This document shows positions 1 to 5,022 of a stretch of DNA of 5,215 nucleotides, one piece after another. The DNA lies in contig JABUVA010000033.1 in assembly GCA_021442885.1 (NCBI GenBank), positions 1 to 5,215 of the forward strand, written 5' to 3'. The stretch's first letter is position 1. Each line of letters opens with the position of its first letter. The position numbers were made by a program, and so were the translations under genes. The notes under the pieces are model-generated. The model searched no databases. It had not been told where the DNA came from and worked only from the letters and a program-made list of their open reading frames with translations. This DNA comes from Methanobrevibacter sp. (GTDB lineage Archaea > Methanobacteriota > Methanobacteria > Methanobacteriales > Methanobacteriaceae).

Positions 1-117
1 CCATTAGATCGTATTGGAGATGTTGAAGATATATCTGATGCATTAGAATATATTTTAGGCGCTGGATATTTAACTGGCCAAGTTATATCACCAAACGGTG
101 GTTTTGTTTTACAATAA
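1..117 (+). CDS. fabG: FabG-like short-chain dehydrogenase/reductase, C-terminal end only
   Basis: Frame 1 is open from the window edge to TAA at 115-117 and gives 38 residues. They match the C-terminal tail of classical short-chain dehydrogenases of the 3-oxoacyl-ACP reductase type. The segment LDRIGDVEDISDAL corresponds to the usual 'RIGxPEDIAxAV' helix, and YLTGQVISPNGGFVL corresponds to the 'YITGQxxxVxGG' strand and turn near the tetramer interface. The family reduces a ketone with NAD(P)H, typically 3-oxoacyl thioesters. The Rossmann fold and the Ser-Tyr-Lys catalytic site lie outside the window, so the substrate cannot be judged. Sugar or secondary-alcohol SDRs share this tail. The gene is convergent with the acyl-CoA synthetase fusion, ending 47 bp from that gene's stop. 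A ketoacyl-reductase-like enzyme beside a CoA ligase suggests, but does not show, a shared acyl substrate. Confidence 0.75.
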   Translation, partial: PLDRIGDVEDISDALEYILGAGYLTGQVISPNGGFVLQ

Positions 118-123
118 AAATAG

Positions 124-166
124 AAAAAAAGTATAGTTTTATATTAAACTATACTATCTTTTTTTT
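124..166. terminator. Bidirectional hairpin terminator between convergent genes
   Basis: AGTATAGTTT at 130-139 and AAACATACT-type partner AAACTATACT at 146-155 are perfect inverted repeats: a 10-bp stem with a 6-nt loop. For the plus-strand SDR gene the stem is followed by T8 at 159-166. For the minus-strand fusion gene it is followed by a T-run (plus-strand A-run 124-129) and then more T-rich sequence. It sits exactly between two convergent stops. Archaeal termination relies mainly on T-tracts, so the T-runs may do most of the work, with the stem assisting or protecting 3' ends. Confidence 0.75.
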
Positions 167-2687
167 AAGCAGTTTCTATATCTTCTGCTTGTTTAAGGTT
201 TCTTCTTTCAATAGCTTCTTTACGCATTTTATATTTTAATATTTTACCTGCTGCATTCATTGGGAACGAATCAACGAAATCAACATATCTTGGAACCTTT
301 TGTTTAGCCATATGACTTTTTACAAATTCTTTGATTTCTTCTTCACTAGATTCTTCACCAGGTTTTAATATTACGCAAGCCATTATTTCTTCACCATAAT
401 CTTCATCTGGAACACCAATTACTTGAACATCTTCTATTTTTGGATGTGTGTATAAGAAGTCTTCAATTTCTTTTGGATAGATATTCTCCCCACCTCTAAT
501 TATCATGTCTTTAATACGACCTGTAATCTTATAATATCCATCAGATGTTCTTCTAGCTAAATCTCCTGTATGTAACCAACCATTTTCATCAATTGCATTA
601 GCTGTTGCTTCAGGCATATTATAATAACCTTTCATAATGTTATATCCTTTTGCTACAAATTCACCATCAACATTATCAGGTAAATCTTCATTTGTCTCAG
701 GATCAACAATTTTACAATCAACAGCGAAAATAGCTTTTCCAACAGTATTAACTCTTTTTTCAATTGAATCCGTAGTTTTACTCATTGTTGTAGCTGGAGA
801 TGCTTCAGTTTGTCCATATGTAATACATATTTCACTCATATTCATTTTATCAATTACATCTTCCATTGTTTTTATTGGACATGGTGAACCTGCCATAATT
901 CCTGTTCTCATATTTGAGAAGTCAGTTTTTTCAAAGTTTTCATGACCTAACATTGCAATAAACATTGTTGGAACACCATGGAAACAAGTTATTTTTTCTT
1001 GATTTATACAATGAAGACTTTTTCTTGGAGAGAATGCTGTTATTGGAGACATTGTTACTCCATGAGTCACTGAAGCTGTCATTGCAAGAACCATTCCAAA
1101 ACAGTGGAACATTGGAACTTGAATCATCATTCTATCATTTGTTGATAAATCCATACAATCTCCAATAGCTTTTCCATTATTAACAACATTATAATGAGTT
1201 AACATTACTCCTTTTGGGAATCCTGTTGTTCCTGAAGTATATTGCATATTACATACATCATCTTTAGAAACTGTTTGTCTAAGTACATCTACAACAGATT
1301 CTGGGACTCTTTTAGCTAGTTCAGGTATCTGATCCCATGAGAAACATCCAGGTTGTTTTGAATCAACAGATATGACATTTTTAAGAGCAGGTAATCTTTC
1401 TGATTCTAATTCACCTGGTTTTGAGTCTTTAAGCTCTGGACATATTTCATTTATAATTTCAATATAATTAGAGTCTTTAAATCCATCAATCATTACAAGA
1501 GTATGAGTGTCTGATTGTTTAAGAAGGTATTCTGCTTCATGGATTTTATATGCTGTATTTACAGTTACAACAACAGCACCTATTTTTGTAGCTGCCCAGA
1601 ATGTAAGATACCATTGAGGAACGTTAGTTGCCCAAATAGCTACATGTTGACCTTTTGTTACACCCATTGAAATTAGTGCTCTTGCAAATTCATCAACATC
1701 ATCTCTAAATTCAGGATAGGTTCTTGTGTAATCTAATTCAGTGTATCTAAAAGCATATTGATCTGGGAATTCTTCACATATCCTATCTAAAACATCTGGG
1801 AATGTTTCATCAATTAATGTTTCTTTAGGCCATGGATAATAACCTGTTCCTCTATCATCTATTTGTAATGATTTGTCATCAGCTTTTTTAAATTTATCCA
1901 TATATGTTGAAAATTGAGGTACAACTATTCCTGCATCTAACATATCACGAGCCCATCTATAAACCCATTCTAAGGATACATATCCATCATAATCAATTGA
2001 ATTTAACTCATCGAACATATCTTTAATAGGTAAATCTCCATTACCCATCATTTTATAAATAACCTTACCATCTTCCATTATAGAGTCTTTAACATGAGTA
2101 TATTTAATATAATCTCCAAGATTATTAACAGTAGTTTTAGGTGATTCATTGAAAAACCTATATGGATGATGCATATCCCATAGTGCCTGTACATGTTCAC
2201 TTCCAATCTCATCTAAAACTTTTTTAAGTCTTTTAGTATCTGCATAAGCACCATTAGTCTCTAAAAGAAGAGTTACATTGTTTTTCTCAGCAATAGGTAC
2301 AAGTTCTTTTACTATACTAATTACAACTTCATCATCTACTTCTTCTTTAGGACCTGGTTCTCTATCTCCAAGAATACGAATATATTTAGTACCTAACTTT
2401 GAAGCTAGTTCTGCATAATCTTTAACTTCAGCTATTACTTCTTCTTTAGTTTCAAGATTATTAGCAATGGCTCCTGATGATAAACAAGGAATTTCAAGAT
2501 TTAAGTCGTCTAATTTACTTATAGTTTCAGGCAATTGCTCATCTGTAAATGGCTCTGCCTTAACAGAATAAATATCTTCACCTAATCCTCTAATTTCAAT
2601 TCCATCAAAATTAAAATCTTTTGCCATTGAATAAATATCTTGCCAAGAAAAATCCGGACAAGCTAGTGTTGAAAAACATGTTTTCAT
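165..2687 (-). CDS. Fusion: IolE-like sugar isomerase/epimerase TIM barrel + acyl-CoA synthetase (AMP-forming)
   Basis: This is a single 840-residue ORF with two enzymes. Residues 1 to about 265 are a xylose-isomerase-like TIM barrel (AP_endonuc_2, COG1082 class). All four expected metal ligands are visible: E143 (LLLETNG), D171 (WDMHHP), H198 (THVKD) and E240 (SLEWV), with H174 as a likely substrate residue. Residues about 288-840 are a complete ANL adenylating enzyme: P-loop YTSGTTGFPKG 483-493, YGQTE 624-628, GWLHTGDL 703-710, GRIKDMIIRGGENIYP 723-738, and the C-terminal PMNAAGKILK with adenylation lysine K815. It should convert a carboxylate, ATP and CoA to acyl-CoA, AMP and PPi in the cytosol. 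The best family fit is medium/long-chain FadD/YngI-like ligases of gut Firmicutes and Bacteroidetes, which implies transfer. The barrel's substrate is unknown. The ATG start is supported by GAGGT 7 nt upstream (2695-2699). Neither half looks degraded. Two adjacent enzymes joined by a sequencing error is unlikely, because the linker (about 266-287) is in frame and stop-free. Confidence 0.9.
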   Translation of the reverse strand: MKTCFSTLACPDFSWQDIYSMAKDFNFDGIEIRGLGEDIYSVKAEPFTDEQLPETISKLDDLNLEIPCLSSGAIANNLETKEEVIAEVKDYAELASKLGTKYIRILGDREPGPKEEVDDEVVISIVKELVPIAEKNNVTLLLETNGAYADTKRLKKVLDEIGSEHVQALWDMHHPYRFFNESPKTTVNNLGDYIKYTHVKDSIMEDGKVIYKMMGNGDLPIKDMFDELNSIDYDGYVSLEWVYRWARDMLDAGIVVPQFSTYMDKFKKADDKSLQIDDRGTGYYPWPKETLIDETFPDVLDRICEEFPDQYAFRYTELDYTRTYPEFRDDVDEFARALISMGVTKGQHVAIWATNVPQWYLTFWAATKIGAVVVTVNTAYKIHEAEYLLKQSDTHTLVMIDGFKDSNYIEIINEICPELKDSKPGELESERLPALKNVISVDSKQPGCFSWDQIPELAKRVPESVVDVLRQTVSKDDVCNMQYTSGTTGFPKGVMLTHYNVVNNGKAIGDCMDLSTNDRMMIQVPMFHCFGMVLAMTASVTHGVTMSPITAFSPRKSLHCINQEKITCFHGVPTMFIAMLGHENFEKTDFSNMRTGIMAGSPCPIKTMEDVIDKMNMSEICITYGQTEASPATTMSKTTDSIEKRVNTVGKAIFAVDCKIVDPETNEDLPDNVDGEFVAKGYNIMKGYYNMPEATANAIDENGWLHTGDLARRTSDGYYKITGRIKDMIIRGGENIYPKEIEDFLYTHPKIEDVQVIGVPDEDYGEEIMACVILKPGEESSEEEIKEFVKSHMAKQKVPRYVDFVDSFPMNAAGKILKYKMRKEAIERRNLKQAEDIETA

Positions 2688-2694
2688 TATTAAA

Positions 2695-2699
2695 ACCTC
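2695..2699 (-). promoter_or_regulatory. Shine-Dalgarno site of the fusion gene
   Basis: On the minus strand GAGGT lies 7 nt before the ATG at 2687. This matches the anti-Shine-Dalgarno core of archaeal 16S rRNA and fixes the start of the 840-residue protein, so translation begins at the TIM-barrel domain. Confidence 0.7.
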
Positions 2700-2730
2700 G
2701 CTTTCTATAAAATATTTGATTAATATAAAT

Positions 2731-2738
2731 TATTTAAA
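2731..2738 (-). promoter_or_regulatory. Candidate TATA box for the fusion gene (proximal)
   Basis: The minus strand reads TTTAAATA here, within the longer run TTTTTAAATAATTTATATT. Archaeal start sites lie about 25 nt downstream, which would put transcription near 2708 and leave a leader of about 20 nt containing the GAGGT site. This box lies downstream of the T8 tract that probably ends the ogg transcript, so the layout is coherent. The region is so AT-rich that chance matches are likely. Confidence 0.35.
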
Positions 2739-2759
2739 AATGTTTAAAATAGCTATGCT

Positions 2760-2767
2760 AAAAAAAA
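2760..2767 (-). terminator. T8 tract, probable terminator of the hisF-ogg transcript
   Basis: Eight consecutive T residues on the minus strand lie 26 nt past the ogg stop codon. Archaeal RNA polymerase terminates at such T-tracts without needing a hairpin, and no convincing stem precedes this one. Only a 4-bp repeat, TAGC/GCTA, is seen just beyond it. It would separate the hisF-ogg unit from the fusion gene. Confidence 0.45.
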
Positions 2768-2772
2768 CTTTT

Positions 2773-2780
2773 TATATAAA
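2773..2780 (-). promoter_or_regulatory. Candidate TATA box for the fusion gene (distal)
   Basis: The minus strand reads TTTATATA, the canonical methanogen TATA sequence, 13 nt past the ogg stop. A start about 25 nt downstream would fall near 2750 and give a leader of about 60 nt. It is a better sequence match than the proximal box. However, the T8 tract lies between it and the predicted start, so it may be coincidental. Confidence 0.35.
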
Positions 2781-2793
2781 TATTAATAACTAA

Positions 2794-3747
2794 TTATTTA
2801 TTTTTAAGTTTTTCCATAAGACCAGATTTACGAGCATAATGAAATAAGTAAAGTTGAGTATAACCTGCATAATCTCCAAACTCATCAATTCCAAATTCAC
2901 GAATTTTAGGAACACTAATATCCTTATTATCAAAAAATAGATGTGAAACTATTCTTTTAATCCAAACATCAGTTGGAAAAGCTTCTTTAAAATTATACCC
3001 ATATAGTAAAATACAATCAGCTACTTTAGGACCTACACCTGGAACCATCTGAATTACTTCAAATGCCTCATCATAACTCATTTTTGAAATATCATTAAGG
3101 TCCATTTCAACTGTAAAAAAGTCACTAGCTTTTTTAATATAACTAGATCTATACCCAAAACCACATGCTTTAAGGTTATTATTACAATCATTAATATCCA
3201 AAATATCTTCTGAATAACTAAACTCCTCTTCAAAATCCACAAAACAAGAATTAATAGTATTAATATTTGGGAATGTATAGAAATCACCAGAAGGATAAGA
3301 AACTTTCAAACCCCATTTCTCTTTAAGCATTGAAATAGATTTAGTCCATCTAGCAATAGAATTATTAGAACTAGAAATAGAAGATAAAATAGCTTCAAAT
3401 TTATTTTTACCTATAAATAATCTTAAACCATTACAAAAACTACTAACAGATTTAAGTTTTTCATTACCATCTAAATAGCTATAAAACTTAGCTAAATCAA
3501 AATCCAAATCATAAATCCAATATAGTTTATCTAAAATATCCTTTTGAGAAATATCTAGATTTTCACCAAGTGGATATTCATAATCAAAATCAAAAAACTT
3601 ACCCTCTTGTTTAAGTTTAAATAAAATAGGGCTTCCTTTAATAAAAACAATATCCTTGAAAACACCATCCTCAAGACTCCAAGGTGGTTGAGATGTTTGT
3701 CCAGATAGCTGTGTTAAGTCAAGATTAATCTCTTTTTTAATTAACAT
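2794..3747 (-). CDS. ogg: OGG1-type 8-oxoguanine DNA glycosylase/AP lyase
   Basis: This 317-residue protein of the HhH-GPD superfamily excises 8-oxoguanine opposite cytosine and can nick the resulting abasic site. The hairpin-helix-hairpin is MVPGVGPKVADC (234-245) with catalytic Lys K241, followed by FPTDVWIKR with catalytic Asp D260. Further matches to human OGG1 are unusually complete. SSNNSIAR (126-133) corresponds to its NNNIAR loop, where N128 and R133 would contact the orphan cytosine. GFGYR ending at R200 corresponds to GLGYR. YAGYTQLYLF (293-302) supplies Q298 and F302, the equivalents of the lesion-pocket Gln and Phe. C245 follows the catalytic Lys as in OGG1. An N-terminal SGQ (15-17) sits where OGG1 has its GQ recognition turn. 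No Fe-S cysteine cluster is present, which argues against the EndoIII/MutY branch. The gene begins directly after the hisF stop (TAAATG), so expression is probably coupled to hisF. It is very AT-rich with many Lys, Asn, Ile and Ser residues. Confidence 0.9.
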   Translation of the reverse strand: MLIKKEINLDLTQLSGQTSQPPWSLEDGVFKDIVFIKGSPILFKLKQEGKFFDFDYEYPLGENLDISQKDILDKLYWIYDLDFDLAKFYSYLDGNEKLKSVSSFCNGLRLFIGKNKFEAILSSISSSNNSIARWTKSISMLKEKWGLKVSYPSGDFYTFPNINTINSCFVDFEEEFSYSEDILDINDCNNNLKACGFGYRSSYIKKASDFFTVEMDLNDISKMSYDEAFEVIQMVPGVGPKVADCILLYGYNFKEAFPTDVWIKRIVSHLFFDNKDISVPKIREFGIDEFGDYAGYTQLYLFHYARKSGLMEKLKNK

Positions 3748-4572
3748 TTATAATCTCACACTAACTCCATTTTCAAATAAAAACTGTTTTACATCTTGAA
3801 TTGGATATTCATTAAAATGAAAAATACTAGCAGCTAAAGCAGCACTAGCATCTGATACTTCAAAAGCTTCTAAAATATGTTTAGGTTCACCAACACCACC
3901 ACTAGCTATAACTGGAATATCAACAGCATCATTAATAGCTTTAGTAAGATCCAAATCATAACCTGCTTTAGTACCATCACCATCCATACTAGTTAGTAGT
4001 ATTTCACCAGCACCTAAATCCTGACATTTAACTGCCCAATCAATAGCATCAATACCTGTAAACTCACGGCCACCATAAATACTACAATCAAACCAGCAAA
4101 AACCTTTATCTGTTTCAATAACATTTTTATCTGGAGCTTCACTAGGTGAGCCAACATATCTTCTTTTAGCATCAATACCAATTACAACAGCCTGAGAACC
4201 AACAACCTTAGAAGCGTCAGTTAAAAGTTGAGGGTTTTTAATAGCTGCAGTGTTTGTAGAGCACTTATCAGCTCCTGCTTTAAGCATATCAATATAATTA
4301 TCAACTTTTCTTATTCCTCCACCTACACAAATAGGAATAAAAACATTTTCAGTTAATCTTTTAATAACATCAGCCATTGTTTGTCTACGTTCATAAGAAG
4401 CAGTAATGTCTAAAATAACAATTTCATCTGCTCCTTCTTCATAATAACGAGTAGCCAAATCAACAGGATTACCTGCATATTTAATTTCTTTAAATTCGAC
4501 ACCTTTTACAACTCTTCCTTCTGGAACCTGTAAATCGCAATCTAAACAAGGAATAATTCTTTTAGTTAACAT
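3748..4572 (-). CDS. hisF: Imidazole glycerol phosphate synthase, cyclase subunit HisF
   Basis: This 274-residue (beta/alpha)8 barrel is the cyclase half of imidazole glycerol phosphate synthase. With ammonia from HisH it turns PRFAR into imidazole glycerol phosphate and AICAR, feeding histidine and purine synthesis in the cytosol. The start [11 protein letters not shown] carries catalytic D11, and VIGIDAKR carries the second catalytic Asp, D134. Phosphate-binding loops are visible at VGGGIR (83-88), [15 protein letters not shown] (192-206) and IASGGVG (222-228). The C-terminal [15 protein letters not shown] and VSVRL are typical. It is about 20 residues longer than many bacterial HisF proteins. 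Extra residues lie at 13-18 (after CLDC) and in the loop about 140-165 after D134. HisH is not in this window. The ATG is preceded only by a weak AGG-containing leader. The gene lies 55 nt after the Sec61-beta stop and abuts ogg downstream. Confidence 0.97.
   Translation of the reverse strand: MLTKRIIPCLDCDLQVPEGRVVKGVEFKEIKYAGNPVDLATRYYEEGADEIVILDITASYERRQTMADVIKRLTENVFIPICVGGGIRKVDNYIDMLKAGADKCSTNTAAIKNPQLLTDASKVVGSQAVVIGIDAKRRYVGSPSEAPDKNVIETDKGFCWFDCSIYGGREFTGIDAIDWAVKCQDLGAGEILLTSMDGDGTKAGYDLDLTKAINDAVDIPVIASGGVGEPKHILEAFEVSDASAALAASIFHFNEYPIQDVKQFLFENGVSVRL
3756..3759 (-). promoter_or_regulatory. Shine-Dalgarno-like site of ogg inside the hisF end
   Basis: GTGA on the minus strand, formed by the last Val and Arg codons of hisF, lies 8 nt before the ogg ATG. 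It matches part of the archaeal GGTGATC motif. With the abutting TAA-ATG junction it suggests that ogg is translated by ribosomes reinitiating after hisF, although the match is only four bases. Confidence 0.4.
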
Positions 4573-4595
4573 TATATTGCCTAAAATAATTTAAT

Positions 4596-4631
4596 AAAAA
4601 AAAAGTTAAGTTAGAATTTTTTTAATTCTAA
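4596..4631 (-). terminator. Hairpin plus T9 tract after the Sec61-beta gene
   Basis: TTAGAATT at 4611-4618 and AATTCTAA at 4624-4631 are perfect inverted repeats with a 5-nt loop. On the minus strand this is followed after six bases by nine T residues (plus-strand A-run 4596-4604). The stem includes the TAG stop of the Sec61-beta gene. It probably ends or attenuates that transcript before hisF. The separation of stem and T-run means the T-tract alone may be the active element. Confidence 0.5.
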
Positions 4632-4789
4632 GCTGAAAATCTTAATACAAAACAGAAAATAGCTAAAATGACTGTTATAACTACTACATGTTCTGGGGAA
4701 AGTTTTGGGCCTACACTTTCTTCATCAAAGTACCTTACTAAACCAGCACCAGTTTGAGGCATACTTAATTTATTATCTTTTTTCGCCAT
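4628..4789 (-). CDS. secG: Preprotein translocase subunit Sec61-beta (archaeal 'SecG')
   Basis: This small gene encodes 53 residues, MAKKDNKLSMPQTGAG at the start and FVLRFSA at the end. It is the tail-anchored beta subunit of the archaeal SecYE-beta protein-conducting channel, usually annotated secG in archaea although homologous to eukaryotic Sec61-beta. The family signature is clear: a short charged cytosolic N-terminus, the GAGLVRYFDEE motif (about 14-24), GPKLSPEHVV (27-36), then one membrane helix at about 35-51 (VVVITVILAIFCFVL) ending almost at the C-terminus. Length matches the usual 50-60 residues. The ATG is supported by a strong GGGAG site at 4795-4799, 5 nt upstream. A canonical TATA box lies about 60 nt upstream. 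The stop codon is inside a hairpin. hisF follows 55 nt downstream in the same direction. Confidence 0.95.
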   Translation of the reverse strand: MAKKDNKLSMPQTGAGLVRYFDEESVGPKLSPEHVVVITVILAIFCFVLRFSA

Positions 4790-4849
4790 AATATCTCCCT
4801 TTTAATTTATTAGATAAAAATCGATTGTAAATATTTATAAATTTCTTAA

Positions 4850-4857
4850 TATATAAA
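4850..4857 (-). promoter_or_regulatory. TATA box of the Sec61-beta gene
   Basis: The minus strand reads TTTATATA, a perfect methanogen TATA box, preceded by AAC. A start about 25 nt downstream, near 4826, would give a leader of about 37 nt carrying the GGGAG ribosome site. A second, weaker box, TTTATAAATA at about 4831-4840, would give a shorter leader. Confidence 0.55.
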
Positions 4858-4983
4858 GTTGGTCATTAAATTGAGAATTTTTTTATAATGCTATCTATAG
4901 ATATGAATGTTTAAAGGAATTTAATAAAATAGATAAAATAAAGGCTTAAAAATTTCACTTAAAAAATAGCTAACTTTAAAATA

Positions 4984-4997
4984 TATAAAATTTTATA
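4984..4997 (+). promoter_or_regulatory. Candidate promoter of the adhesin-like gene
   Basis: TATAAAATTTTATA is a 14-bp perfect palindrome centred about 32 bp before the ATG at 5023. A TATA box here would place the transcription start around 5010-5018, giving a very short leader. No Shine-Dalgarno site is visible before the ATG, which fits short-leader or leaderless translation. The surrounding sequence is nearly all A and T, so the exact box is uncertain. Confidence 0.35.
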
Positions 4998-5022
4998 ATA
5001 TACGAATGATAAAATAGTAATT

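Larger units (their letters stand above)
4790..5022. other. AT-rich divergent intergenic region
   Basis: These 233 bp separate the divergent Sec61-beta and adhesin-like genes. They hold the Sec61-beta TATA box and ribosome site at the left and a palindromic AT box at the right. Between these is a 12-bp perfect palindrome, TATCTATAGATA (4892-4903). Only a short eight-codon reading frame is present in the middle, and no RNA gene was recognised. Confidence 0.7.

Noticed and set aside
637..945. Plus-strand open frame of about 100 codons
   Set aside because: It lies antisense within the acyl-CoA synthetase coding region, has no ribosome site, and its hydrophobic translation is a shadow of the conserved ligase domain.
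965..1168. Plus-strand open frame of 67 codons rich in Leu
   Set aside because: It is antisense to the ligase core motifs. The leucine and histidine bias is what the complementary strand of that gene produces; no start signal is present.
1800..1910. Possible frameshift or misassembly joining two separate genes at the fusion linker
   Set aside because: The linker is in frame, has no stop codons, and shows no ribosome site or duplicated sequence, and both domains are complete. A single natural gene is the simpler reading.
2750..2760. Small inverted repeat TAGC/GCTA beside the T8 tract
   Set aside because: The stem is only four base pairs with a 3-nt loop and lies beyond the T-tract rather than before it, so it does not make an intrinsic hairpin terminator.
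3078..3287. Minus-strand open frame of 69 codons rich in Ile and Leu
   Set aside because: It overlaps the OGG1-type glycosylase in another frame, across its conserved GYR region, and resembles no known family.
4790..5022. Riboswitch, small RNA or CRISPR leader in the intergenic region
   Set aside because: No direct repeats, GC-containing stems or conserved RNA motifs were seen. The region is almost entirely A and T with promoter-like elements only.
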